A stretch of 64,000 nucleotides of DNA from the NCBI GenBank assembly GCA_039654915.1, contig CM077597.1, positions 77,316,001-77,380,000 on the forward strand, read 5' to 3'. Below are positions 41,240 to 52,031 of this stretch, piece by piece. The notes under the pieces are model-generated. The model did not search any database. It worked only from the letters and a program-made list of their open reading frames with translations, and was not told the DNA's origin. Each line of letters starts with the position of its first letter. Positions within the stretch are counted from its first letter, which is position 1. The position numbers and the translations under genes are program-made. The stretch is from Aquilaria yunnanensis (taxonomy: Eukaryota; Streptophyta; Magnoliopsida; Malvales; Thymelaeaceae).

Positions 41240-41980
41240 TGATAGCCGAAGTGCTATTGCCCCTTTAACCTGTGAACTTTGGCCAGATACCACGCTCGGG
41301 AAAATAGCGCGTTACCTCCCTCGGAAAAGTGGCCAAACCACCTTTGGGGGAGAAGCACCAGCCACATTCGGCAGGAGAAAATCCCCCTGAACGATGAACT
41401 TCGGTGCTAAGCAAACCGTCAAACTACTGAGACGACTTCGGGAGAAGGGCCCTTATTCTGAAGGGTGACTTCAACTAAAGGGGACCTCGGGAGTACGGCA
41501 GAAGCATTTAAGGAGCCTCTGACATGTCGCCCGTACATGCTACACGCCGCCTTCATATGTGCTCTGACATATCGACACCGCCTACATCTTGTCATGTAAG
41601 GCTATTCTTGCCCTAGCCCATGGCCCGATGAGCTACAGGCGGCTAGCGGCCCCGACTCCCAAAAGTATAGATTACATCCGACCGAACACGTGTCGCAATC
41701 TGAACGGACTACATTCTCCTTTATATACTAAGGAAATGCCCTCAGGAGGGAATCTCTCCTCCTAAAAAAAAAACGTAAGCAGCCAAAAACATTTGGCCTC
41801 CATTACTCTCTCTCTCTCCACTTCCAAAAATATTGACTTGGGCGTTGGAGGCTCCTCCCCAGAAATAGACTCCGAAAAAAGACAGGTCCTCCTGGGAAAT
41901 CTCCACTTCAGACGTTCACCCTCACTGGAAGCTCCTCCTAGTCTCACAATGTCACGCAACGAAGATGTTGCAGGGCATCA
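41240..41980 (+). repeat. 3' LTR of element E
   Basis: A 741-bp LTR, TGATAGCC to GGGCATCA, with TSD AGGAA following. Compared with the 5' LTR, a deletion of roughly 36 bp near 41875 removes the right arm of the U5 stem-loop. The G-box CACGTG (41688-41693) is intact here but mutated in the 5' LTR. Confidence 0.93.
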
Positions 41981-41985
41981 AGGAA

Positions 41986-42776
41986 CTCGAAGGTAGTAAT
42001 TGTGAATAGATACCTAAGAAAGCTAAGGGTAGGTTGCCACAAAAGGGTACCATATTTAAGGTGCTAAAAGGCAGTGATACCAAGGATAAGCTATTATGAG
42101 AACTATGTGCCTATGTCATTAAGGTGCAACAAGATTAAAGATACACCTAAGAATTGGCTTGAGTGCCTAAGTTGGGTGTAAGAGTTGCCATGTCAAAATG
42201 TGTCTTGAGCATTAAAGGGCACTAAATGGCAATAAAAGGGTGATGTACCCAAGGTAGCTTAAACGCTTAAGATGGGTGCAAGTGTTGCCAAGTTAAATTG
42301 TGCCAAGAGCACTAAGTGGTGGTAACTAAGAAACACCTAAGTAGGGCTAGAAAGCCTAAGTGAGGTGTAAGATTGTGGTATGTCCCACTAGGGGCAATGA
42401 CTTCAAGTAGGAGACTAAGTACTCCCAAAGGTACCCTAACGGAGGAGAATGGCCTTAGGGGAGCAATTTAGCTCTAGGTTGCATAGGCTTAAGTGAAAAT
42501 TGGGAGTATGGGGATGTGCCTTGTGAACCAAGGTAAGGTGTTTACCCCATAAGTAATGGCTCCAAGGAGAGGTCTCCTAACGAGTACCTTAAAAAGTTTC
42601 TTGAACAACAAGTCAAGAAGCTAAGAACATGAATGAGCTCGTGGTTAAGGCGCTATGGGCAACCATAGTAAGGAAAAGACCATGAGTAAGAGAACTGATC
42701 AAGATGCAAGAGGATTGTCATCCAAGTGTTGTACTCTATTAAGAATCGAAACCAAATTTCTTAAGGTGGGGAGAAT
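41986..42776 (+). other. Noncoding interior of the old element, right part, ending in a polypurine tract
   Basis: Continuation of 31776. It has no ORF. Around 42164-42310 a segment beginning CTTAAG/CCTAAG-x-TGGGTG is present twice in diverged form (about 95 bp apart). It ends AAGGTGGGGAGAA (about 42764-42776), a polypurine tract immediately before the right LTR-like copy. Confidence 0.6.
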
Positions 42777-44687
42777 GTAAAGGCTCTCCTTGTGTTTCCT
42801 CTACATTGAATGTTGACGTAAGTAAATCCCAAGTTCTTTCCCTCAAATAAGTTTTATTAAGCAAGGAAAGCAAGCTAAGTAAAGTTAAATTGAGCTTCAA
42901 AGTGTAATTGGCACCTAAAGGGCAATGAGTGCAAAATGGTAATTTTGGTCCAAGTTAGTGGCGTGACCATAATTTTAGAAAAATTAGGTTCATGCAAGTG
43001 TTTTGAGCTAATTGATTTAAGACCATAAGTGTTTATAGCCATTTGGACCAAAAGCAAAAGTTAAGGGAAAAAAATGCACTAAGTGAGAAATTAAGCTATT
43101 ATGACTTATAATGGCTTAAGTGGCCTAAAGGCAAAGTGTTTAGGTAAGAAACACCCTTCTTTGGGACCAAGGAGTGATGGTATGGGAAGAGTTTAAATGG
43201 CCTAAGTGATGCAAAGTTAAGTTTGGGGGCCAAAGTGTCAAATGGAAGAGACGTTAGCTACATAGGTGGAGAAAATAACACTATTCATCATCTCCCCCAT
43301 TTTCCATTTTCGTGCCTCTCACTCCTCCATAGCTCTCCGCCTTCAAAGCTCTCATTCTAGCCAAAATTCCATGAAAATTAAAGGTTCCGAAGCTATCCTA
43401 ACAAGCCTTTAGCTCATTTTTGGTGGAATTAGTGCATTTGGAGTTGTTCTTGCAAGTTTTTGGTTCAAATCCAAAGGTAAATAACTTCAATCCTTATGGT
43501 TAGTTCTAAACTTTTTAAATGGTTAGAATGGTCTTAACCTCATGCTCTTGGTGTCCAATTTGGTTGAATTCAAGCTTGGAACTCAAAGGAACTTGTTGGA
43601 GCTGAGGTGTGGCCATTGCTTGTTTCTTGCTTTCAAGATGATTTGAGGTAAGGGATTTAAGTTAATTAAGCTCAAATAATGCATAGAAATGTAGTGTTAT
43701 GTGTGGGAATGAAGTAGAAACAAGACCCATGTGAATTGGACTTGGGATGGTGAAGTTTGCACACTATCGCGCAATGCTGTAATGCATTGGTGACGTGTCA
43801 CCAGTTTCGCGACACGTCACTATTGGTGATGTGAACTAGAGACCCATCAGTGTTAGACATCAGGATTCCAAAGCGTTGATGCCTTTGGTGACACATCACG
43901 AACGACGTCGCCAAGGCATTAGTCCCTAAAGCTCGGGGCATCCTAAGAATGTCTCAAACTCTCGGTTATTATCCCTAGGCTAATTTAAGATGTTTCATAG
44001 CCTCGGTTGGGTCTAGAACTCATTCCTAATTGGGGAATTATGCATTATTTAGGTGGTAGCTAAGTGGTATGGTTAAGGTAGTGTAAGGAATGGTGGCTAA
44101 AGAAGTTAAAGTGCTTAAGTTACTAAGGGAGCACTAAGGGGATTAAGGCGGGTTTCAGACTATTTGTTGGCCCAAGTGGGAGGTCTTAGACCTTTGGGCA
44201 ATCAAAGGAAACCTAAGAGCATCTCAACCAAACTTTATGGTTTGGTAAGTAAGCCACTAAGGAGTCCTAAGCTAAACTCGAAGAGCTTGGTAAGTTGAAC
44301 CACATAAGGCAGCTACCCTGCACAATAAGTTAAGGGAAGAGATAGGTAAGGAAGAAGTAAATGGTGGCTTACTCTAAGGAGCCAGTCAACATGGGCAAGG
44401 GTTGAGTGAGCAATGACTTACTCTAAAGCCCCCGTAAGAGTACTTCATGGGGTTAGTTAAAAGCTGGCATAAGATATGAGGGCCAATATCCAAGTATCTT
44501 AGCCATATGAGCTCACGACAAGTCTAGCACCTATGGGTGTAACAAAGTTGTAAGTGCATTTGCATTGTGCATATTTCACCCATTCATCCATCCATCCGTT
44601 ATTTGCATTGTTTGTGGTTGTTTTTATTTTTGTTTTTCTTTTGCTGTGTTGTTGGCAGTTGTTTGTTTTATTTGTTATATATGAAAT
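42777..44687 (+). repeat. Right copy of the long noncoding LTR-like repeat, first part
   Basis: It starts TGTAAAGGCTC after the polypurine tract and matches the left copy in order, including the ACGT/CGCG palindrome cluster at about 43785-43920. It is interrupted by the solo copia LTR; the five bases before it (GAAAT, 44683-44687) are the target duplication. It resumes at 57251. Confidence 0.7.
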
Positions 44688-45828
44688 TGTTAGTGTTGTG
44701 CTCAAAAGCCAATCATGAGATGATTGTATTTTTTGCACATTGAGTCATGATATTTTATTAAGGCATTAATCCATCAATTATGTTTGTTGTTTTATTTCTG
44801 CGTAACTTAACAAACATAATCGTAACCCTAGAATAATGATATTCTTAAACGTCCCTGGTCTAGTATTATTGTGGAGCGGGTTGCAATAATACATAACGAC
44901 CAGCATATGTGGAGACTAATATGAGATATGTAGTCTACATATGGGTACAAGTTGGAGAACTTGTGTACTAGACCGACCCACCATGAGAACACTACATGGA
45001 TCGTTATATGAGTGTCATAAGTGATTCTCATAGTGATCATGGTATATGTAGTCCTTCGACCTAAGATCATCAAGGTTCCCTACATGTGAGTCACATACTT
45101 TGATACTTTCCTTTGTTGCTCGTAACTGAGTGAACTTGAAGGAGGTCATTAGGTATGTCACATATCATGCGGAGGGATTTGTATGATCAAGATGGGGTTT
45201 GTCCCTCCTATGTAACAGGAGTGATATCTTTGGGCCCCTTGATAAAGTGAGACTTAGAAAATGCATGGCCATGCTCGGATGAGTTGATATATGATATCAA
45301 TGTCATCAGTTTAAGTTGGTCTGCTCGGTAATCAAGAAACCAAAGATTGGGCTATACGAGAGTGACACATTCCATGTCTCGTGCTTAGTCTTGATATCTT
45401 GGACAAAGGGACAATGTCATATATCAATGATGATCATAAAGGTTTAGTCGAATCATCGACAATCTTGTCACTTGGGTAGCAATGATGTGTTGCTAGACAC
45501 CGCTCATTGCTTATGATCATAAATGTGATTTATAATCATTGCCAACATGGCAAGAGCCTATTAGGTCGCACACATAGAGCTATTTGGATCATTAGAGTGC
45601 ATGGGCTAATTATTTGGGTTATGGTTTCACTTTAATTTCGTATTAATAATGGGCCAAAAAGTTGAGCCATTATTAAGCCTGAAATTAAATCCTAATTGGA
45701 TTAGGGCTTTGAAACCCATTAGGCCTGGAAGTTGAGTCTCACTATAAATACAACTTTTAAGTGAGAAATTTGTAGGTCTTCTTGCCCTAGCCTCCAAAAA
45801 GGACAGCCATACTATTCTCTTGCAATTC

Positions 45829-46696
45829 TGATGGCCTTGGGCCTCATCGTTTTGAGTCATGATGACTGTTGAGGAGACTTCTAGGAGGAAGAACGCCTGG
45901 AAGGTGGATCGCCCCAAGGAGAGTACCTGAAAAGCTGGAAAACAGGGTTAGGAGGCCCCCGGAGTGTTTTTCCGGGGGGGGAGCCTCCGACGCCCAAGTC
46001 AGTGGTGGCCGGTAAAAGGGAGAAAGTCACTAGCTCAAAGAGAAAGGCAGAAAAGTCTCGCCTGGTATTTTCTCAGAGTGTAAGAGCTGTATCTCCGGCC
46101 AACCAACCTCCTGTCAAGTATTTATTTCCTGTATATATAGGAATACCTAGCCCGTTCAGATCATGACACGTGTGCGGTCGGATGCTCCTGAACTTCTGGG
46201 CGTAGGGGACAGATAGTTGGTAACCAGCTCGCCTCGAGCCTTGTGCTGAGACGGGCCATGATGTGATTCTGATGGCGTCTGCGCGTCAGGGCGGCTTTTT
46301 ATGTCTGTGGTGGGACGTGTCAGAGGCTTCCTTAAATGCTTCCTTAAATGCTCCTGCCGTACTCCCGAGGTCCCTGGGCGAGGTCATCCTCTAGTTCGGA
46401 CAGAGCCTCTTCGGGAAGCATACCCTCAGTTCGGGGGTTCCCAGTTCCAGGGGATTCCGCCTTCGGGGATAGCATGTTCGGGCAGCAATGTCTGGTGCCA
46501 CTTTTCCGAAGGCGCGCTGTTCACAACCTTGGGGGGCAAATAGAGTCCTCAAGTTTTACTGGCGTGCCGAGGCTCGGAGCTCTCCGGCTATCTCCCGAGG
46601 TGCATGATTCCACCTGTTCCCGGGAAGCGCCAGTTCTTCTGGCCATTGTTGTGGCAGGATGTTCGGCCAGATTGAGGCGATAGCCTTTGGCTATCA
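45829..46696 (-). repeat. 3' LTR of element D
   Basis: An 868-bp LTR. In + orientation it starts TGATGGCC and ends GGCTATCA, the reverse complement of the family ends. G-box at 46167-46172; TATATATA around 46132-46139. The U5 stem (GGAGGCCCCCGG / CCGGGG...GCCTCC) lies at about 45951-45990. It is adjoined at 46697 by the polypurine tract on the minus strand. Confidence 0.95.
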
Positions 46697-47536
46697 CATG
46701 CGCCCCTCTGGAAAGCCGAAGTGAAGACTTCGGTTTGCATCTCTCTCCGAGGTTGTTGTTGGGAGTTTTGTTGGGAAGCATAACCTGTTCCGAGGTCGCA
46801 CCTTTTGCCCGAGGGTCTAGGCTGTTCAGCCTTGGCCTATTCTTTGGTGTCTCCAAGGCAAAGCCTGTACCGAAGATACACCTCATGCCCAAAAGTCATG
46901 GGCTGTTCAGCCATAGCCTGTCTCTTGGTGTCCTCGAGGTGGCCTGATTTTTATTTCTGCAGGTCTGATGGCCGAGCGTGTCAGACTGAGCGGCGCGTCT
47001 CCCTTTCTCAGGGATGTCAAACGACATGTCCCAATCAGGAGGTGTGTCCCGGTTTTCCAGGCACGTTTGGGGATGCAAGTCCCCTATTCCTGCACAGCGG
47101 TTGACACGCGGCTTCTTGCCATTGGAGGAGAGGCGCGTCATTTACAGAGGGCACGCCTTTTCGGGTGCAGCGGGCAGTTACGGCGACGATTCGCCTCCAA
47201 TGGATACTTATGATGTCTTTTCGGTTACCCACCTTTGGCCTATAAATAGCCCATTCCATCATAAGTCCCACTTACTGTTTTTCTGCTCTCTCTCTGCTTT
47301 GCCCTCTGTTCTTGCGTTTTATCCTGCTTTCTGTGGCGGAGCTTCTTCAATCAGAGCTTTTCCTACCAACTTTCACGACGGCGTCCTCAGGCAAATCTTT
47401 TGGTGGGTTTTGATTTCCAGAGTACTCTGATTCCTCTGTTTTTCTGAGTTTTTCTGGAAAACTGTTGTTTTTTTCCAAACTCGTCTTCTGAGTTTTTTCT
47501 GGAAACTATTTTCTTTTCCATCTCAAACTCTTTTTC
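46697..47536 (+). promoter_or_regulatory. Promoter and leader of the element D antisense gene
   Basis: The only ORFs here are short. A TATAAATA box at 47241-47248, in the GGCC context shared with the other copies, lies 296 bp before the antisense ATG. The G-box seen in A, C and E is not intact here (ACACGCGG-type sequence near 47103). The leader is T/C-rich (CTTTTTCTG-type repeats, 47420-47530). The first 15 bp are the reverse complement of the polypurine tract of the sense element. Confidence 0.6.
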
Positions 47537-49886
47537 ATGTCTACGATGACTGTTCCCGAGAGCTGGAAACCTCTTCTGGCCCATCCTTGCTGTACCACCC
47601 CCGAAAAACTAGAGAGGTGGAAGAAAAAATTCTTTCTTTCGTCTTACGCTGTGACCAGGCTGCCTCGTTCTAGCCATTTTGCCTTTTCAAACCGTGGCGA
47701 CGAGGTTACCGTCTTCCGAGCCCAACTGAAGGCCGGACTTCGGTATCCTCCCCCGAAGGTGGTTTGCGAGTTCTGCCAATTCCATGGCATTGCTGTGAAC
47801 CAGCTTCCCCCGAACGCGTACTGCTATTTTAACGCCTACCTCTGCATGTGTGGCGTGTTCGGGATAGAGCCCCACTTCATCATTTTCATGCAGTACTACA
47901 AGCTCTACGTGGTCCCGAAGGGTGGCTTCTATTTCCTGCTGCCTCGAGGATCCGGGAGCAAAAAATTCACCTTCACCTTCGACACGAAGGATAGCTGGCG
48001 GGGGTGGCAGCCTAAGTTCTTTTTCCTGAAGGTGGATAAGAACTGGTCTGGTGTCCCGACCAGATGGGCTCAGGGAGTGCTGAACGCAGACGTCGTTGAT
48101 CCGAGGATGCTGCTCACCCCGCCGTTGGCTTCCGTGTTCGCGGATTTCGACACCCGCATTCGGGCAGTCGCTGACTGGGCTCCCGAGGTCTCTCCTCGTG
48201 CTCTTTACCCCTTTCCTATCAACTGGAGGTTGATGACCGAAGAAGTCCTTCGGGAGCTGAAAGTGGTTAAGGAGCACGTGACTGACCTCAATATGCCCGC
48301 TCCCGCCATCGCCGGGAAGGACTCCTGGCTGGTCAAGCTCCTTAAGGGGGAGACTTCTTTCGAATCTTTTGCCGAAAGTGAATAATCTTCCACCCCTTTA
48401 TATCTTTTCCTCGGACTTACGCTGATATTTCTTCTCTTTTTCAGAGATGGGCGATGGGGCTGCCGCCTATTACAAGGCCCTCTTTTCTGGCCAACTGGAG
48501 AAGGAGGAGCAGACAAAGAAGGCAGCTTCCCGAAGAAGGAAGACGACAGGGGTGGGACCCTCGGTGAAGCGAGCTAGGAAGGCTCTCCAGCCTCCTCAGC
48601 CAGAGCTTTTGGAAGAAGGAGCTGGCGAAGAGGCTGGTCTTGTTGAAATTCCACCGGCCGAGGTCCCCGCTACTTCTGCCGAGGTGCCTCCTTCCGACCT
48701 CGAGGCCCCCAGAAACACTGTAGTGGTAGAAGTACCTTCTGCCGAGGAGCGGTATCGGCAGAAGGGTAAGGGTCTTTCTTCCGAGGGGCCCGAGGATCCT
48801 GAGGATATTGTCTCCGAGGTTCCTCCAGGTATGCCTTCAAGCGAAGTTCAGCTCCTTTACTTTTCGTGAATTTTTCTTCTACCCCTAACTTCCTTCTCAC
48901 TTTCAGAGGAGCCTCTTGCTGCCGGCTGGAGGGCCATTCATGAGAGGAAACGGGCCCTCCGCGATGCCCAAATCCCTGAGGGCAAGATCCCCTTGGAGCC
49001 CTTTTGGACAATCACGGAGGATATGAATTTGTTCTCCGACGATTGTCCAAAAATGACAAAGGAGATTTGGAAGGGGATGACCACTGACGCCTCCTTCCGG
49101 GCCATTGCGGCGGCTCACCCGGGGGATAATACCCTCGCCGCAAAAGTCACCGAGCATGCCGCTCAGGTATAGTCTTTACACTCTTCTTCCCCAATTTTCT
49201 AAGTGTTTAGACTTGTACTAACCTGGACTTTTGCCTTGCCGTAGCTGCTGGAGTACGCTGGTTATCTCCGAGTTCGGGTGGCCAGACAGGCTGCCTCCAA
49301 GGATGCGACTTCGCGGGAACTCAGTGAAGCAAAGGCTTCGCTTGCGAAGATGGTCGCCAGCAACCAGCAGCTGACAGCAGATTGTTCTCAGCAAATCGCC
49401 GCCGTTCGGGAGGAGTTCTCGAAGAAAAGAGAAGAACTTGAAATAGACTCCTCCCGGCAGATTGCCGACCTCGGCGACCAAGTAAAGGGGCTGCTCGCCG
49501 CCAACCGAGATCTTGTCAAGGACAAGGCTGTTTCTGACAGTCTTGCGTCGAGGTTGACGGATGAGAACAATGCTCTTCGAGCCGAGGTCGAGGCTCTGAA
49601 GAAGGAGTCCGGAGAGACGCTGGAGATAAGCGAGCTGGAAGAGGAGATTGCTGAGCTGAGGGACGAGGTCAACGTCCTTGGCGTTCAAAAACGTACTTCT
49701 GATCAAATGGCCAAGGTCGCCTTCCAGGATGGCTTCTGCCTTGGTCGGCACCAGGTCCTGCAGAGGTTCCCAGATTTGGACCTCTCTTTTCTGGAGGGCC
49801 TAAATATTCCTGAGGGACCTCGGTGGCAGTGGTCCAAGGTCGAGCATCTGAAGCTTCCTGGTCTTCGTCCGCCCGGCTCTCCCTAG
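47537..49886 (+). CDS. Antisense gene (aORF) of element D, four exons, intact
   Basis: Exons 47537-48377, 48445-48828, 48907-49166 and 49245-49886 (841, 384, 260, 642 nt) join in frame to 709 codons including the stop, a 708-aa product. Introns of 67, 78 and 78 nt are GT-AG with T/C-rich acceptors (TTTTTCAG, TTTCAG). Exon 1 holds the domain like plant 'putative gypsy-type transposon' proteins (PESWKPLLAHPCC, FHGIAVNQLPPN, DSWRGWQPKFFF). Exon 2 has basic runs SRRRK and KRARK. Exon 3 starts after a GAG codon split across the junction and contains PFWTITEDMNLFSDD. Exon 4 is a Glu/Lys-rich coiled coil followed by FQDGFCLGRHQVLQRFPDLD. I know no biochemical function for this family. Its integrity in an element with broken gag-pol is notable. 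Confidence 0.85.
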
Positions 49887-50656
49887 TTCGCTTTAGGGCT
49901 CCTCTTATTTTTCTCCTTTGTGCTCCTTCTTTGGACACTTCTTTTGTAAGGCAGCGTTTGCTCTAAATGAACAATCTTTTGGCTAAGTCCTTTCTTGCAA
50001 GTTTCTTCATTTCCACTGTCCCGAACATGTTCGCTCAAGAGACTTTCGGAAAACCTGCGATCAAAGAAACTTTTTACCTTCCTTTGTCCCGAGTGTGCTT
50101 GCTCAAGAGACTTTCTGGAAAGTTTGTAAAAATTTGGCTAAGTCTTTTGCAGGCTTTTTGTTCCCTTTTATCCCGAACATGTTCGCTCAAGGGACTTCGG
50201 GAAACCTTCAGCCAAATTTTTCTGTCTTCCTATTGTCCCGAGCATATTTGCTCGAGGGACTTAGGAAAATTCTCACGAGATTGCTCATTTCCCTTTTTCC
50301 CGAGCACGTTCGCTCAAGGGTGTTCGGAAATTACCTCTGCTTTTGTTTTGGCGTGTACTTTTGCGAGATTCTTGCTTTCCCTTTTTCCCGAGCATGTTCG
50401 CTCAAGGGTGTTCGGGAAATTTTCTCTGCACTGATTATGCCGAGTACCTTTGCAAGATTCTTGTTTCCCATTTTTCCCGAGCATAGTGGCTCAAGGGACT
50501 TCGGGAAGTCACATCTACTTTTTTCGTGGCGAGCACCTTCACGGAATTCTGTCTTGGATAATTTGGTATACTTAAGAATTTTTCTCAAGACCATTCTTCT
50601 CCAGACCATTCTGCACTTAGAATATTTCTTGTACAATATATCTCTTCCGCTCAACC
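49887..50656. repeat. Palindrome repeat array between the antisense gene and pol of element D
   Basis: Seven units of a CGARCATGTTCGCTCAAGRG-like core start at about 50022, 50090, 50174, 50239, 50301, 50389 and 50479 (spacings of 62-90 bp). Two retain the perfect palindrome CGAACATGTTCG. Each is followed by a GGGACTTCGGGAA-type segment. It is the largest array of the family here. ORFs crossing it (for example 50095-50856) are repeat artefacts. The segment 50520-50656 is AT-rich without features. Confidence 0.85.
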
Positions 50657-51946
50657 TTAGGCGTAGAATTTTTTCAAGGCGTCTGAATGCCAAGTGTTTT
50701 TCAATTCTACGCCTTCGGCGTCGCCAAGCTTGTACACGCCTTTTCGTACTTCGGCGAGAACCAGATAAGGTCCTTCCCAGTTTGCGCGAAGTACTCCGTG
50801 AGATGGCCTTCGGGGTGCAAAGTCGGCCTTTCGGAGAACGAGGTCTCCTTTCTTGATTTCTTTTGGCCTGGCTTTTAAGTTGATAGCCGCGGCCACTCTT
50901 TGCTGGAAAGCTTTTCTTCTCAGCTCGGCTATTTCTCTGTGTTCGGCCACAAGGTCGAGCTTAGTTCTCAGACCGAGGTCATTTCCGCCTTCATCAAATA
51001 CTTGCACCCGTATTGAAGGCTGAACTATCTCTATTGGGATAATGGCCTCTGTTCCGAAGACGAGTGAGAAGGGAGTTTCCCCTGTGGCTCTTCGTGGCGT
51101 CGTTCGGTGGCTCCACAATACACTTTGGAGTTCTCCTGGCCATTTCCCCTTGGCTTCCCCAAGTCTCTTTTTCAGGCCATCTTTTATGGTCCTATTTGAT
51201 ACCTCCACCTGCCCATTGCTTTGGGGGTGAGCTACTGGGGCGAAGTGCATCTTTATTCCGAGGTCGCTGATGAATTCCTGGAATCCTTTGTCTATGAACT
51301 GGGATCCATTATCAGCTACTAGTACCCTCGGTATGCCAAATCTGCATACGATGTTCTTCCATACGAACTTCTGCACTTCTTTTGCCGAGATAGTTGCTAG
51401 CGGTTCTGCCTCTACCCACTTTGAGAAATAGTCGACTGCTACCACGCAGAATTTCACGCCTCCGGGCGCTGTGGGGAGTGGCCCAATAAGGTCTATACCC
51501 CAGACTGCGAAGGGCCAAGGATAGTCTGCCGACATTACCATTTCCGAGGGTATCCTCTGGATTTTTGAATGTCTCTGGCAACTACCGCACTTCTGGACGA
51601 ACTGCCTTGCGTCTTTTCTCAGGGTAGGCCAGAAGTATCCTTGGCGGAGTATCACTGCTGCAAGGGCATCAGTTCCAATGTGCGAGCCGCACATGCCTTC
51701 GTGAACTTCTTCGAGGACCATCTCAGTATCCTCTTCGCCCACACATCTCTGCAGCGGATTTGCATATCCTTGCCGATATAACTCTTCACCAATCAGGAAG
51801 AATCTTCCGGCGCGTCTTCGCAGTCTTGCAGCATTGCCGGCGTCTTCGGGAAGCTCATTCTCTGCGAGGTACCTCTTTATGGGGTCCTTCCACCCTGTTC
51901 CCGAGGTCGTTACGCTTAGCACAGAGATGCTTGGATGGTCTAGCAC
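50657..51946 (-). CDS. Integrase region of element D pol
   Basis: An open frame of 429 codons starting just after two stops at the end of the second RNase H. It holds the HHCC zinc domain (HIGTD, CGSCQRH), the catalytic D-D-E (WGIDLIG, VADNGSQF, VEVSNRT) and the C-terminal domain ending KNTWHSDALKKFYA. All catalytic residues are present. The ATG is internal to what was one polyprotein frame, so the start is artificial. Confidence 0.92.
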   Translation of the reverse strand: MLDHPSISVLSVTTSGTGWKDPIKRYLAENELPEDAGNAARLRRRAGRFFLIGEELYRQGYANPLQRCVGEEDTEMVLEEVHEGMCGSHIGTDALAAVILRQGYFWPTLRKDARQFVQKCGSCQRHSKIQRIPSEMVMSADYPWPFAVWGIDLIGPLPTAPGGVKFCVVAVDYFSKWVEAEPLATISAKEVQKFVWKNIVCRFGIPRVLVADNGSQFIDKGFQEFISDLGIKMHFAPVAHPQSNGQVEVSNRTIKDGLKKRLGEAKGKWPGELQSVLWSHRTTPRRATGETPFSLVFGTEAIIPIEIVQPSIRVQVFDEGGNDLGLRTKLDLVAEHREIAELRRKAFQQRVAAAINLKARPKEIKKGDLVLRKADFAPRRPSHGVLRANWEGPYLVLAEVRKGVYKLGDAEGVELKNTWHSDALKKFYA

Positions 51947-52031
51947 CTCGGTGTATGTTTTGGACTTCGCTAAGCAATCTGCCTCAGTGTTATTCCGCCG
52001 GGGTACATTTTAGATCCGCACGGCGTCAAAC
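51947..52031 (-). other. Two stop codons separating RNase H and integrase in element D
   Basis: Homology with element C is continuous (KLIREFDTIRIENVPRR), but D has TAG in place of GAG (52028-52030) and TAA in place of GAA (about 52010-52012). They are the only lesions in the D pol frame between the gag core and the integrase end. Confidence 0.85.

Larger units (their letters stand above)
31777..41980 (+). mobile_element. Element E: Ty3/gypsy Tat-clade retrotransposon, complete but decayed
   Basis: A 10.2-kb element with LTRs of 775 and 741 bp, an intact PBS, the remains of gag-pol, and a rearranged antisense gene. Perfect target duplication AGGAA (31772-31776 and 41981-41985). It is the most diverged LTR subfamily in the window, but it keeps the terminal hairpin, the U5 motif and the internal order of the family. 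Confidence 0.94.

Noticed and set aside
46521..46892. 123-codon minus-strand ORF in the D 3' LTR
   Set aside because: It spans the LTR end and polypurine tract and is not maintained in the 5' LTR context (only a 74-codon version at 56794-57018), so it is not a gene.
47687..48277. 196-codon minus-strand ORF over exon 1 of the D antisense gene
   Set aside because: It is the mirror of a highly conserved coding exon and has no matching ORF structure in A or C.
50022..50490. CRISPR-like array
   Set aside because: Spacing is irregular (62-90 bp), repeats are imperfect, and the context is a plant retrotransposon spacer.
50095..50856. 253-codon plus-strand ORF through the palindrome array of D
   Set aside because: It is produced by tandem units without stops in one frame; it runs into the antisense strand of integrase and is not conserved.
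52005..52031. Programmed readthrough of two stops in D pol
   Set aside because: C, E and F have sense codons or a deletion here, and two stops six codons apart are not a known recoding arrangement. Simple decay is more likely.
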